Positions 17,036 through 25,966 of a stretch of DNA of 64,000 bases are shown one piece after another; within the stretch, counting starts at the first letter, position 1, and each line of letters starts with the position of its first letter. Below the pieces are notes generated by a model. The model made no database searches. It worked only from the letters and a program-made list of their open reading frames with translations, and was not told where the DNA came from. Source of the DNA: Algoriphagus resistens. Its GTDB lineage: Bacteria; Bacteroidota; Bacteroidia; Cytophagales; Cyclobacteriaceae. Where the stretch lies: NCBI RefSeq assembly GCF_001442615.1, contig NZ_LMXN01000013.1:143832-207831 (forward strand). The letters run 5' to 3'. The translations under genes were made by a program, and so were the position numbers.

Positions 17036-17857
17036 TTAATAACTTTCCTTCTCATTAGGAAAATCTTTACTTTTCACGTCTTTGATATATTGACCAAAGG
17101 CCCCCATCATTATACCTTCTAAATCAGCGTATTGCCTTAAAAACCTTGGTTTAAACTCCTGGGTGATTCCCAGCATATCGTGCACAACCAATACTTGACC
17201 GTCCACACCACCTCCAGCACCTATGCCAATAATTGGGATAGAAACAGATTCTGCTACTTTCTTGGCTAGATCAGCGGGAATTTTTTCCACCACTATAGCG
17301 AAGCACCCCAACTCTTCCAAAAGCTTAGCATCTTCCAAAAGCTTGGCCGCTTCCGCACCTTCTTTAGCTCTCACAGTATAAGTGCCAAATTTGTATATGG
17401 ACTGGGGGGTCAGTCCCAAGTGTCCCATCACTGGAACACCGGCGCTTAAGATCCTGACTACAGATTCTTTGATCTCGGAACCACCTTCCACTTTTACAGC
17501 ATGGGCCCCCGATTCTTTCATGATCCGAATCGTAGAGCGCAGTGCCTCAGAGCTATTGCCCTGATAGCTTCCAAATGGAATGTCAACCACTACGAAAGCC
17601 CTGTTCACCGCCCTTACCACAGAAGATGCATGATAAATCATCTGGTCTAACGTAATCGGCAGGGTAGTTTCATGACCAGCCATGACATTGGACGCCGAAT
17701 CACCTACAAGAATGATATCGACCCCTGAAGCATCCACGATTTTGGCCATGGAATAATCATAGGCAGTGAGCATTGAGATCTTTTCACCACGTTCTTTCAT
17801 TTCCTGAAGGATGTGCGTAGTGATTCTTTTTACGTTTGCAGAAGGATGTACTGACAT
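17036..17857 (-). CDS. panB: 3-methyl-2-oxobutanoate hydroxymethyltransferase
   Basis: This 273-residue enzyme makes ketopantoate from 2-oxoisovalerate and methylene-tetrahydrofolate, the first committed step to pantothenate and coenzyme A. Clear motifs are MLTAYDYSMAKIVDASGVDI, ILVGDSASNVMAGHETTLPI with metal-binding Asp, VKVEGG, GHLGLTPQS and PIIGIGAGGGVDGQVLVVHD. Length is typical. It follows the phosphoribosyltransferase gene after 4 bases, at the end of a cluster from waaA through rsgA. No panC or panD lies nearby, so the rest of the pathway is elsewhere. Confidence 0.97.
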   Translation of the reverse strand: MSVHPSANVKRITTHILQEMKERGEKISMLTAYDYSMAKIVDASGVDIILVGDSASNVMAGHETTLPITLDQMIYHASSVVRAVNRAFVVVDIPFGSYQGNSSEALRSTIRIMKESGAHAVKVEGGSEIKESVVRILSAGVPVMGHLGLTPQSIYKFGTYTVRAKEGAEAAKLLEDAKLLEELGCFAIVVEKIPADLAKKVAESVSIPIIGIGAGGGVDGQVLVVHDMLGITQEFKPRFLRQYADLEGIMMGAFGQYIKDVKSKDFPNEKESY

Positions 17858-17861
17858 AATA

Positions 17862-18353
17862 TTAGTGAAGATAAACGAAGTAATTATCTCCTGAGAAGTC
17901 TACTTTGATATGTTCATTTAGTGTGGTAGAAAGCTCGAATCCTGTATAATCGGGTCTAATCGGGAACAGACCATGACTTCGATTTACCAGTACGGCTATT
18001 TCCATTTTATAGAGTTCTTCGTCCAAAAAAGGCTTCATCGCATACACCAGTGTTTTCCCGGTGTTGAGCACATCATCCACCAAAATCAAGGTCTTCCCCT
18101 GTAAATCGATTGCAGTCGAAAGCTGTACTTCCTCAGAGGCCACGTGTGCTTTGTCCAAAAGAATTTCAGTTTGCTCGATGATAAGTGGAGAGATCGCTTT
18201 AAGTTCTGTCGCTAAAAGATGGGCCAGGGTCCCTCCCATTCCAGAAATCCCCGCAAACACAACGGCCTTTGAGTTAAGATTTCTCTCATAAATCTCGTAG
18301 GCCATCCGGGTGATTTTCTTCTTTATCTGCTGGTGATTGAGTACTTCGCTCAT
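17862..18353 (-). CDS. PyrR-like phosphoribosyltransferase
   Basis: From the ATG at 18353 the protein has 163 residues; a TTG 12 bases upstream would add only four residues. The PRPP-binding motif TLILVDDVLNTGKTL is clear, and VFAGISGMGGTLAHLLA matches the PPi loop region of PyrR/hypoxanthine-type enzymes. PyrR proteins bind pyr mRNA and some have uracil phosphoribosyltransferase activity. No PyrR binding site or pyr operon lies here, so function is assigned only to the family level. It is packed between rsgA and panB and likely co-transcribed. Confidence 0.82.
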   Translation of the reverse strand: MSEVLNHQQIKKKITRMAYEIYERNLNSKAVVFAGISGMGGTLAHLLATELKAISPLIIEQTEILLDKAHVASEEVQLSTAIDLQGKTLILVDDVLNTGKTLVYAMKPFLDEELYKMEIAVLVNRSHGLFPIRPDYTGFELSTTLNEHIKVDFSGDNYFVYLH

Positions 18354-18414
18354 GGTATATTTCAAAAATGAAAATTAGGCCAATTCTACTTAGATTCAAA
18401 ATCAATAAGACAGC

Positions 18415-19338
18415 TTATCTATAGTCATCTTCTTCATTGAGAATATTCAAATAGCTTTCGTAGCGATAAGGATGGATATATCCAGCTTCTACTTTCTCTA
18501 GTACTACACATCCGGGTTCGTTCACATGCTGGCAATTATTGTATTTGCATTGTCCGAGATACTTTCTCATCTCCGGAAAATAATGAGAAAGCTCATAATC
18601 TTCAATATCCAGAATCCCAAACTCCTTGATTCCAGGTGTATCAATCAGGTCTCCCCCATTGTCCAAGGCAAAAAGTTCGGCAAAAGTAGTTGTATGCACA
18701 CCTTTAGATGTAAATCCCGAAACCTCCTTGGTATGCTGTGCAGCTTCAGGGACCAGCGCGTTGAGCAAGGTTGACTTCCCTACTCCTGAATGTCCGGAAA
18801 TCAAGGTTGATTTACCTGCCAGAACTGCGTTGAATTTTTCTTTCAGTTTCTCTTCTTTCAGCGCAGACACTTCCATTACTTGATATCCTAGCGGCTCGTA
18901 AATCTCATGTATATCCAAAAGCCAGTCTTGCGATTTCTCGCCAGACATTTGATCCATTTTGTTCACCACCAAAATTGCCGGTATACGAAAACTCTCTGTG
19001 CTGACCAAAAACCTATCAATAAAACCCAAAGATGTCCTTGGACTTTTCATGGTGATGACAAGGATCGCCTGGTCGAGATTGCTGGCAATGATATGCGAAA
19101 AATGCTGCTTTCGGGTTGACTTTCGGATGACGTAATTTTCTCGTGGCAAAATATCAGAAATCACTGCTGTCTCCTGATTCTCCTCCTTTTCCAACTCCAC
19201 CCAATCCCCAACGGCAATCGGATTAGTCAGCTTAAGTTCATCTTGCTTAAACTTCCCCTTCAGTCTGGAAGAGACAACACCTTCGTCAGTCAGCACCAAA
19301 TACCAGCTCCCTGTGGATTTTATCACTCTTCCTTTCAT
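18415..19338 (-). CDS. rsgA: Ribosome small subunit-dependent GTPase A
   Basis: This 307-residue protein is a circularly permuted GTPase that checks late 30S maturation. It has an N-terminal OB domain (about residues 1-70), the permuted G motifs VVNKMDQM (G4) then ISGHSGVGKSTLLNAL (G1) and DTPGIKEFG (G3), and a C-terminal zinc site CKYNNCQHVNEPGC. Length is typical. Its ATG overlaps the TGA of the repeat-encoded peptide upstream as ATGA, so its translation is probably coupled to that peptide; see the repeat entry at 19335-19522. The phosphoribosyltransferase and panB follow. Confidence 0.97.
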   Translation of the reverse strand: MKGRVIKSTGSWYLVLTDEGVVSSRLKGKFKQDELKLTNPIAVGDWVELEKEENQETAVISDILPRENYVIRKSTRKQHFSHIIASNLDQAILVITMKSPRTSLGFIDRFLVSTESFRIPAILVVNKMDQMSGEKSQDWLLDIHEIYEPLGYQVMEVSALKEEKLKEKFNAVLAGKSTLISGHSGVGKSTLLNALVPEAAQHTKEVSGFTSKGVHTTTFAELFALDNGGDLIDTPGIKEFGILDIEDYELSHYFPEMRKYLGQCKYNNCQHVNEPGCVVLEKVEAGYIHPYRYESYLNILNEEDDYR

Positions 19339-19430
19339 ATGATTATAATTTGTCTTTCTAAGGTCATATGGAATCTCGCATGCATTATAATCATCCCGGT
19401 GTGTGACGTTTTCGTCATGCTCGATTTCAT
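19335..19430 (-). CDS. Repeat-encoded 31-residue peptide, copy 2
   Basis: The frame begins at the ATG overlapping the stop of copy 1 and ends in a TGA that overlaps the rsgA start as ATGA. It encodes MKSSM, then THTG-like SHTGMII and MHARFHM, then KRQII-like ERQIIII. It differs from copy 1 mainly in the hairpin region and at TLE. Whether the peptide itself matters is unknown; the frame may be kept only so ribosomes reach rsgA. Translation is inferred from position and from frame preservation, not measured. Confidence 0.45.
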   Translation of the reverse strand: MKSSMTKTSHTGMIIMHARFHMTLERQIIII

Positions 19431-19522
19431 CTGATTATAATTTGTCTTTTAAGGGCCATATGGAATCTCGCATGCATTATAATCATCCCAGTGTGTGACT
19501 CTTGAGTCATGCTCGATTTCAT
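19427..19522 (-). CDS. Repeat-encoded 31-residue peptide, copy 1
   Basis: The ATG overlaps the waaA stop codon as ATGA and the frame ends in a TGA overlapping the ATG of copy 2. The peptide runs MKSSM, SHTGMIIMHARFHM, then LKRQIII and a final Arg. It is basic with a hydrophobic middle. All four intact copies in the window keep this frame and the same 31-codon length. No known protein family is recognised. Confidence 0.45.
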   Translation of the reverse strand: MKSSMTQESHTGMIIMHARFHMALKRQIIIR

Positions 19523-20763
19523 ACTTTTAAGACCAGTTTTTCTACCTTATCTATAATTCTTGCTGCTGCCCCAACATTCATTTTCACCCAATTTTGTGCC
19601 GAATCAGCACTTTTTTGATAAAAACCCGGCTCTTCAAGTCTCTCGAAAACCTCCTTTAAACTTTCTGTATCACTCACCTCAAATCCACATCCTTTCTCCT
19701 GACTTTCTGCTGATTCCGGAAATTTCAAAGATTTTTTTAATTTGCCGAAAATCACAGGAATCCCAAACCCTAATGGCTCCAAAATATTGTGAAGTCCTTT
19801 CCCGAAAGCTCCGCCTACATATGCGACTCTGGCGAATTGATACAAGGAGCTAAGCATTCCAATATTATCAATAAAAAGCACGTCTGGAGCGAGTTTCGAA
19901 TCCCATTGAGAATACCTGAGCGCTGATAAAGATAACTGATCTGCCCATCGGTTCATCGGTTCTGGATTTAAATCATGAGGTGCGATTATCCATCGGTATT
20001 CAGGATGTGCATTCATCAAAGGAATCAGCAAATCCATGTCCTCTTGCCAAACTGAGCCAGCGACGATAGTCTGCTTTTTACCTAGCCAATTGGCCAATTC
20101 AGGAAACTTCTTATGATTCTTTGCCGTCTGCACCACGCGGTCAAAGCGGGTGTCTCCTGCAACACTCACGTTCTGATATTCAATTGACCTTAACAATTCC
20201 TGTGCATTCTGATTTTGGGTAAAAATATAATCAAACTGAAATAGGATATTTCTAAAAAATCCATCTCTTCGGAAGTAAATCTGATCTGACCGAAAAGCTG
20301 CGGAGAAAAGAAAAAGTGGTATCTGTCTAGCTTTGACAGCCATGATGTGGTGGTACCAAAGATCATACTTTACGAAAAAAACAATGTCGGGACTCAGCAT
20401 ATCCACGAATTTGTTCGCTGGCCCTTTACCATCCAGTGGCATATAAGTAATAAAATCAACATGGGGTTGTGCCTTTTCAATTACGTTATCATATCCCGAG
20501 GGGCTAAAAAAGCTAACCACCACTAATTGAGCAGGATTGGTCCGCTTCAACTCAGCAATCACAGGCCTTGCCTGCTCATATTCGCCTAGGGAAGCTGCGT
20601 GGAACCATGCCAGACTTCCAGGATTTTTGTATCTGAAATCCACAAGTCTTTGAAATAGATTTTTTCTGCCAGCGAAGAAATGTCTAATTTTGCGGTTAGT
20701 CAGTCCACTTAGGCGCAAAAGTATCTTGGCAAAAAATATCCCAATTCTATAAATCCATTTCAT
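19519..20763 (-). CDS. waaA: 3-deoxy-D-manno-octulosonic-acid (Kdo) transferase
   Basis: This 414-residue GT30 enzyme adds Kdo to lipid A precursor at the inner membrane. It begins with a membrane-anchoring segment (YRIGIFFAKILLRLSGL), followed by the conserved FHAASLGEYEQARPVI acceptor-side motif and, in the C-terminal donor domain, VAYVGGAFGKGLHNILEPL. Its stop overlaps the first repeat-encoded ATG as ATGA. The length matches WaaA/KdtA. Gene order waaA, peptides, rsgA, phosphoribosyltransferase, panB is continuous on the minus strand with no terminator seen. Confidence 0.95.
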   Translation of the reverse strand: MKWIYRIGIFFAKILLRLSGLTNRKIRHFFAGRKNLFQRLVDFRYKNPGSLAWFHAASLGEYEQARPVIAELKRTNPAQLVVVSFFSPSGYDNVIEKAQPHVDFITYMPLDGKGPANKFVDMLSPDIVFFVKYDLWYHHIMAVKARQIPLFLFSAAFRSDQIYFRRDGFFRNILFQFDYIFTQNQNAQELLRSIEYQNVSVAGDTRFDRVVQTAKNHKKFPELANWLGKKQTIVAGSVWQEDMDLLIPLMNAHPEYRWIIAPHDLNPEPMNRWADQLSLSALRYSQWDSKLAPDVLFIDNIGMLSSLYQFARVAYVGGAFGKGLHNILEPLGFGIPVIFGKLKKSLKFPESAESQEKGCGFEVSDTESLKEVFERLEEPGFYQKSADSAQNWVKMNVGAAARIIDKVEKLVLKV

Positions 20764-20953
20764 TCATCAAAAGTAGCCATTTGACTGGAAATAGTTTTGT
20801 TCTCACCTAATTCCACTTAGGAGGATTATTACTAGTCGGCTTTGCGCATTGTCAGAAAAAACACAAACTGAGCTGTGCATTTCCAACTAAAATTTGCTAA
20901 ATTCAAAACCCTCGTTTTTTTAAGGAGCTTGGTCAGTTCAGAGTTAACGTAAT

Positions 20954-21439
20954 ATGATTAGAGTTTTATTTGTTTGTCTTGGCAATATTTGCAGGTCTCC
21001 CTTGGCCGAAGCTATCTTCAATAGCAAGGTGAAGCTAGCCGGCATGGAGTCACAATTCAAATGTGACAGTGCAGGGACTTCTGATTTTCACATTGGCGAA
21101 CTGCCTGATGAACGGACAATTAAATGTGCTTCCAAATACAACCTTCCATTAAATCATCGAAGCAGGCAGGTAAACCGCACAGATTTTAGGGATTTCGAGT
21201 ATATCCTGGCAATGGATGATAATAACCTACGGAATCTAAACAACCTAAAAGTACGATACGGTTTTGCGGACAAAGAAATCCACCTGATGCGGAATTTTGT
21301 AGCTGAGTCACAGGGGATGTCCGTCCCTGATCCCTATTATGGCGGAGAAGAAGGATTTGAGGAAATATATCAAATTTTAGATGAAGCACTTGATAATTTC
21401 CTCGTACAGGTAAAAACAGCTCATCAGCTCTATGCTTGA
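20954..21439 (+). CDS. Low-molecular-weight protein-tyrosine phosphatase
   Basis: This 161-residue protein has the active-site P loop VCLGNICRSP (Cys and Arg of CX5R) at its N terminus and the general-acid loop VPDPYYGG near the C terminus, the two hallmarks of LMW phosphatases. It removes phosphate from phosphotyrosine in the cytoplasm; bacterial members often control capsule or exopolysaccharide export, but no such genes lie nearby. Its last eight bases overlap the next gene, so the two are probably co-translated. Confidence 0.94.
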   Translation: MIRVLFVCLGNICRSPLAEAIFNSKVKLAGMESQFKCDSAGTSDFHIGELPDERTIKCASKYNLPLNHRSRQVNRTDFRDFEYILAMDDNNLRNLNNLKVRYGFADKEIHLMRNFVAESQGMSVPDPYYGGEEGFEEIYQILDEALDNFLVQVKTAHQLYA

Positions 21440-22307
21440 CCAGCATGGAATTTATGAACAGATACTTTTTGAAAGCTTAGGCTCTAAAGCTCAATTAAAA
21501 TCAGTCTCTCTGGTAGCCTCCGGAAATCATAATAAAGGCCTAAGACTTGAAAGCGCATATGGTTTTTTCTTCCTAAAGTTGAATTTCGATCACGAGAGAG
21601 ACATTCTTCACAAAGAATCTGAAGGACTGGAATTGCTTCGTAAAGCGACATTTCTGAAAGTCCCCCAGCTATACGGATGCGGAAGAATCGGCGATTACAA
21701 TTACCTTCTGACAGAATTCATCACCTCCGGAAAAAATCAACCTGATTATTGGGAGAACCTTGGGTTGGGGCTTGCCCATCTTCATCTTACAAGTAATTCC
21801 AAATTCGGACTCGAACACAACAACTACATCGCTTCTATTCCTCAAAACAACCTTCAAATGGTTAATTGGTTTGATTTCTACGTTGAACATCGGCTGGAAC
21901 CGCTTATTGGAAAAGCGTATTTTGAAAAGCTAATCTCACTGGAATTCCTGAAGAAATTCCAGGAAATCTACCCTAAACTGGAAGATATTTTCCCAGAAGA
22001 AAAACCTTCTTTAGTCCATGGGGATTTATGGTCTGGCAATGTAATCAGCACAGCAGATGGCCAACCTGGCTTAATCGACCCTGCTGTTTACTTTGGTCAT
22101 AGGGAAATGGACTTAGCCTTCAGCCGTCTTTTCGGAGGCTTTGATGCGGAATTTTATATTTCCTATGAATCAGTTCTTCCGTTGGAACCCGGCTTTGAAA
22201 CTAGAATGGGTATTTACAATCTATACCCATTACTTGTTCACCTGAATCTTTTTGGTACGGCCTACCTTCCAGGAATTGAGAGAATCATAAATCGATTTGT
22301 AAGATAG
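21432..22307 (+). CDS. Fructosamine kinase family protein
   Basis: This 291-residue protein has the aminoglycoside-phosphotransferase-like kinase fold of the fructosamine-3-kinase family: an N lobe with FFLKLNF, the catalytic loop LVHGDLWSGNV and the metal-binding LIDPAVYFGHREMDLAFSRL. Family members phosphorylate ketoamines on glycated proteins, starting deglycation. It overlaps the LMW phosphatase gene by eight bases; that pairing (phosphatase plus ketoamine kinase) suggests joint work on protein repair or deglycation (inference). Length and motifs are complete. Confidence 0.92.
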   Translation: MLDQHGIYEQILFESLGSKAQLKSVSLVASGNHNKGLRLESAYGFFFLKLNFDHERDILHKESEGLELLRKATFLKVPQLYGCGRIGDYNYLLTEFITSGKNQPDYWENLGLGLAHLHLTSNSKFGLEHNNYIASIPQNNLQMVNWFDFYVEHRLEPLIGKAYFEKLISLEFLKKFQEIYPKLEDIFPEEKPSLVHGDLWSGNVISTADGQPGLIDPAVYFGHREMDLAFSRLFGGFDAEFYISYESVLPLEPGFETRMGIYNLYPLLVHLNLFGTAYLPGIERIINRFVR

Positions 22308-22325
22308 GCAGATTCCAAAGACAGC

Positions 22326-23450
22326 CTAGCCAAGATTCAACGGGACTTTCCCTCCTGTCTCTACAGCTTTGAAAATTGCATCGATAATTTTCATATCTCT
22401 TACTCCCTCTTCTCCATTTACAGACACTTCAGGCTCTTTTCCATCAAAAATAATCGCAGCCATTTCATCCATCTGGACAGTCTGATGAGTAACAATCGGC
22501 TCTGATAGCGGTCCTTTATGTGTCTCTCCCTTGATAGGGCCATAGCCCGTAGAAGGCTGCATTTCTACCCAGCCTTTGCTACCATTGAGATAAAACCGAT
22601 CCAGGTTATTCATATTGTACGTAGAAAGACATGAAGCTATCGCTCCGCTGGGAAACCCCATCTGGAAGGTAATTGTCTCATCTATCCCTTCTTTAAACTT
22701 CTCATGGTTGGTTTTGACCTCTTGGGCTGTAACCCAGATCGGTTCTTCTCCGATCATATACCTGGCACCGTTAATTGAGTAAATACCAATATCCATCATA
22801 GCACCCCCGCCAGAAAGCTCAGGCTTTAGCCTCCACTGGGTAGGATCACCTATAACAAAGCCACTTAACCCCTGAAAAAAATGGATTTCTCCCAATTCAC
22901 CTGCTTTACGCATGCGAATCACCTCCAATGTATTTGGCTCAAAGTGCATACGGTAGCCGATCAGCAACTGAACTCCAGCCGCCTTACAAGCGTCTACCAT
23001 AGCTTGTCCATCTTCAGCGTTGACTGCCATTGGCTTTTCACAGATCGCATGCTTCCCGGCTTTTGCCACTCGGATTACCTGATCTTTGTGCAGACCGTTA
23101 GGCGTAATCACATATACTGCATCAATGTCCGGATTATCCTTTACGGCATCGAAATTTTCATAGTTATAACAGTTCTTCTCCGGGATTCCATATTTTTCCC
23201 GCCAAGCCACCACTTTGGAAGGAGTGCCGCTGATCACTCCCACAAGTTTAACGCGCTCACAATCCTGAATTGCTTCTGCGACCCTTGTTCCATAGCTTCC
23301 CAAGCCCATAATGGCAACTCGAAGAGTTTGGGGATTTTTCGCAGAGGTGTTTATAGTATTTGTCATAGCTGAAAGAGGGTTTAAAGCAGGGACAGCAAAT
23401 GCCATAGCAGACAGGCTGGCCTTTTGCAAAAATAATCTTCTGGTTTTCAT
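22326..23450 (-). CDS. Gfo/Idh/MocA family oxidoreductase, Tat-exported
   Basis: This 374-residue protein starts TRRLFLQKASLSAMAFAVPA, a twin-arginine-like signal, so it likely acts in the periplasm with bound NADP as glucose-fructose oxidoreductases do. The Rossmann motif VAIMGLGSYGTRVAEAI, then CEKPMAVNAEDGQAM and GGGAMMDIGIYSINGARY, define the family. Its substrate is probably a sugar or sugar derivative. It is convergent with the fructosamine kinase gene, 18 bases away. No operon partner is evident. Confidence 0.92.
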   Translation of the reverse strand: MKTRRLFLQKASLSAMAFAVPALNPLSAMTNTINTSAKNPQTLRVAIMGLGSYGTRVAEAIQDCERVKLVGVISGTPSKVVAWREKYGIPEKNCYNYENFDAVKDNPDIDAVYVITPNGLHKDQVIRVAKAGKHAICEKPMAVNAEDGQAMVDACKAAGVQLLIGYRMHFEPNTLEVIRMRKAGELGEIHFFQGLSGFVIGDPTQWRLKPELSGGGAMMDIGIYSINGARYMIGEEPIWVTAQEVKTNHEKFKEGIDETITFQMGFPSGAIASCLSTYNMNNLDRFYLNGSKGWVEMQPSTGYGPIKGETHKGPLSEPIVTHQTVQMDEMAAIIFDGKEPEVSVNGEEGVRDMKIIDAIFKAVETGGKVPLNLG

Positions 23451-23536
23451 GGTTTAGGTTATTGAGTTAGGATATCCTGAAAATATTGATTTTTGTCCAA
23501 ATACCCTCGTCTACTTACAAATGACTTCCCCAAAAC

Positions 23537-24805
23537 TTATTTAATCCTTCGGACAATCTGAACTGTATTTCTAGTGCTTTGCTCCAGCAGCACCTCATAG
23601 CCCTCGAGTAGCTTTGGTATTGAATCATCATCGGGATGAAGTACAGTAAGCAACTCCAGCCCCTCATTGTACCTAATTTCAAAATGCGAATTAAGCTGGC
23701 CCAGCAATTGTTCCAGTTTAAAAAGCTGGGAATCGATCACTATAGAAATGGTAATCGCTGAAGTCTGGAGCATATTCACGCGGAGTTTAAGCCCCTGTAA
23801 TTGCTCATATACCTGATGAATGTGCTTCTCTTCAATAAAGGCAAAATCTATTACCTTGAAGCTAACCAAGATCTGGTCTTTCTTCAGTACTATAGTGGGT
23901 ACCTGTTCCGCCTTGGCCCGGGAGTAGATCTTGGTTCCAGGTTCGTCCGGATTGAGAAAAGACCTGACAAAAAGTGGGATGCCTGAATTGGCCAAAGGTT
24001 TGATTGTCTTGGGATGAATAACGGACGCACCGTAGAAAGTCATTTCCGCAGCTTGCTGATAATCAAGTTCGGAAAAAAGCCTGGTATTGCCGAAAATCTT
24101 TGGATCTGCATTCAAGACCCCAGGCACATCTTTCCAGATAGTCACAGATCCTGCATCAAGGCTTGCTGCCAATATCGCAGCAGTAAAATCTGACCCTTCC
24201 CTTCCCAAGGTAGTAGGCCTACCTACACTGTCAGCCCCAATAAAACCTTGCGTCAAAACAGGAAATTGATCCAGCTTTGGCTTCAGTTGGGACTGACAAT
24301 TCTTACGGGTCTTTCCCCAATTTACTTTTGCAAAGCGGAAATCGCTGTCGGTGATAATCAGCTCCCGGGCATCCTGCCAAAGAACAAGGGCGTTTTGGGA
24401 GCACAAATACTCCATCACAATTCTTGAGGAAAGAAGTTCACCAAAACCAATTATCCGATCATAGTATTCATCGTAATTATCCTTGGAAACCGGCTTGTCA
24501 AGCTCATGGTGGAGTTGGATAAAATAATTCTCGATTTTTGGAAAAATAATATGGCCTTCCGAGAACAACGCACGGCAAATATCTAAGTGAAAGCTTTTTA
24601 AAATTGTACTATTTTGAGAATAATCCTTCTTCTCTAATCTGAGTGAAAGAATGCTTTCCAGATGATTGGTAGTTTTCCCCATGGCTGAAACCACAATCAC
24701 AAAATTATTTCGCAATCGATTACGGAGAATAACAGCCAAGTTTTGGATTGCAGGCGCATCTTTCACTGATGCTCCTCCAAATTTGTGGATTTGAGTTTTT
24801 GTCAT
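23537..24805 (-). CDS. lysC: Aspartate kinase (monofunctional)
   Basis: This 422-residue kinase makes aspartyl phosphate for the Lys/Met/Thr family. The N-terminal motif is IHKFGGASVKDAPAI (usual KFGGTSV), with TLGREGSDFTAAILA and FYGASVIHPKTIKPL further on, and an ACT-type regulatory region from about residue 290. A second aspartate kinase, fused to homoserine dehydrogenase, lies at 33.9-36.4 kb; this one may serve lysine or cell-wall synthesis (inference). It is divergent from fbp. The symbol is by family; the regulation by lysine is not shown. Confidence 0.9.
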   Translation of the reverse strand: MTKTQIHKFGGASVKDAPAIQNLAVILRNRLRNNFVIVVSAMGKTTNHLESILSLRLEKKDYSQNSTILKSFHLDICRALFSEGHIIFPKIENYFIQLHHELDKPVSKDNYDEYYDRIIGFGELLSSRIVMEYLCSQNALVLWQDARELIITDSDFRFAKVNWGKTRKNCQSQLKPKLDQFPVLTQGFIGADSVGRPTTLGREGSDFTAAILAASLDAGSVTIWKDVPGVLNADPKIFGNTRLFSELDYQQAAEMTFYGASVIHPKTIKPLANSGIPLFVRSFLNPDEPGTKIYSRAKAEQVPTIVLKKDQILVSFKVIDFAFIEEKHIHQVYEQLQGLKLRVNMLQTSAITISIVIDSQLFKLEQLLGQLNSHFEIRYNEGLELLTVLHPDDDSIPKLLEGYEVLLEQSTRNTVQIVRRIK

Positions 24806-24862
24806 TAAAATATTTGCTTATTTTTCAAAATAATTAAACCACCAATTGAACTATTCCAATAC

Positions 24863-25900
24863 ATGAAAACGCTACCTTATCAACCAGATCAAAGTGGCTT
24901 GGCCTACTCCGTCGGTACCACGCTAGACAGGTTCATCAAACTCAAACAAAGCGATTTCCCGTTTGCCTCAGGAGAGCTTTCACAACTGCTACGTGATATA
25001 GCACTTGCCGCGAAGATAGTAAATCGTGAAACTACACGTGCAGGACTATCCAATATCGGAGGAGCTTTTGGTCAAGTGAACATACAGGGTGAAGAGCAAC
25101 AAAAACTGGATGTAATAGCAAACATCCGATTTATGCGTGCCCTGAGTAAGGGTGGCGAAGTCTGTGCCATAGTTTCAGAAGAAGAGGATTCTGTGATTGA
25201 TTTGCAGAATAGCTCAGGCAAATACGTAGTAGCCATAGACCCGCTGGACGGAAGCTCAAATATCGATGTGAATATCAGCATAGGGACGATTTTCTCTATT
25301 TACCGAAGAAAAACCCCTGTCGGCAGTCCTGTTCAAACAGAAGATATCATGCAAGCAGGTACAGAACAGGTCGCAGCAGGCTATGTGCTCTACGGTTCTT
25401 CCACTATGCTGGTCTACACTACATGCTGCGGGGTGAATGGCTTCACCTATGAGCAATCACTAGGTGAGTTTTTCCTTTCCCATCCGGATATCCGGGCTCC
25501 GAAAAATGGGGGAATCTACTCCGTAAATGAAGGGACCCAGAAAGAATGGGAATCAGGTATTAAGAAATATATCGACCAATGCAAGGAAAGAAAATATTCA
25601 GCAAGATACATCGGCTCCCTTGTTGCTGATTTTCATAGAAACCTGCTAAAAGGCGGCATCTACCTATACCCAGCCACCAAAAAGAACCCTTCCGGAAAGC
25701 TTCGTCTGCTTTACGAAGCCAATGCTTTGGCATTGATCGCAGAGCAAGCCGGTGCGATGGCCACAAACGGAAATCAGAGAATTCTGGAGATCGTCCCGAC
25801 CTCACTTCACCAAAGGACTCCGCTTTTGATTGGCTCATCTGAAATGGTCAAAGAGGCAGAATCCTTTATTGGTTCTGTGATAGAAAAATCTCTTCATTAA
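24863..25900 (+). CDS. fbp: Fructose-1,6-bisphosphatase class 1
   Basis: This 345-residue enzyme hydrolyses fructose-1,6-bisphosphate in gluconeogenesis. Motifs are SEEEDSVI, the metal-binding VVAIDPLDGSSNIDVN, and GGIYLYPATKK with the substrate-binding Tyr. The C-terminal LRLLYEANALALIAEQAGA is also diagnostic. It sits opposite lysC with a 57-base divergent gap, so the two share a promoter region. Together with the glycogen operon this marks active sugar storage and gluconeogenesis. Confidence 0.97.
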   Translation: MKTLPYQPDQSGLAYSVGTTLDRFIKLKQSDFPFASGELSQLLRDIALAAKIVNRETTRAGLSNIGGAFGQVNIQGEEQQKLDVIANIRFMRALSKGGEVCAIVSEEEDSVIDLQNSSGKYVVAIDPLDGSSNIDVNISIGTIFSIYRRKTPVGSPVQTEDIMQAGTEQVAAGYVLYGSSTMLVYTTCCGVNGFTYEQSLGEFFLSHPDIRAPKNGGIYSVNEGTQKEWESGIKKYIDQCKERKYSARYIGSLVADFHRNLLKGGIYLYPATKKNPSGKLRLLYEANALALIAEQAGAMATNGNQRILEIVPTSLHQRTPLLIGSSEMVKEAESFIGSVIEKSLH

Positions 25901-25966
25901 ACTGCCCGTGTAAAAAAGTACAGGAATCGAAAGATGTCTTTTATCTTGCGCTCTCATTTATACGCT

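Larger units (their letters stand above)
19335..19522 (-). repeat. Two tandem 92-nt peptide-coding palindromic repeats between waaA and rsgA
   Basis: Two units follow each other with exactly 92 bases from start to start (19522, 19430, then rsgA at 19338). Read on the minus strand each unit holds ATGAAATCGAGCATG, a small hairpin, CACAC, ATGATTATAAT, GCATGCGAGATTCCATATG and a tail ending AAATTATAATC. The first and fourth elements are imperfect inverted repeats (12 of 15), as are the AT-rich pair (11 of 11). The units differ by scattered substitutions, not indels. The same family occurs at 61990-62387 on the plus strand. It is not a CRISPR: there are no spacers. Confidence 0.92.

Noticed and set aside
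19335..19522. CRISPR array
   Set aside because: Units are adjacent, 92 nt long, with no unique spacers and no cas genes nearby.
23537..24805. Lysine attenuator or lysine riboswitch before lysC
   Set aside because: The gap to fbp is only 57 bases and shows no suitable structure.
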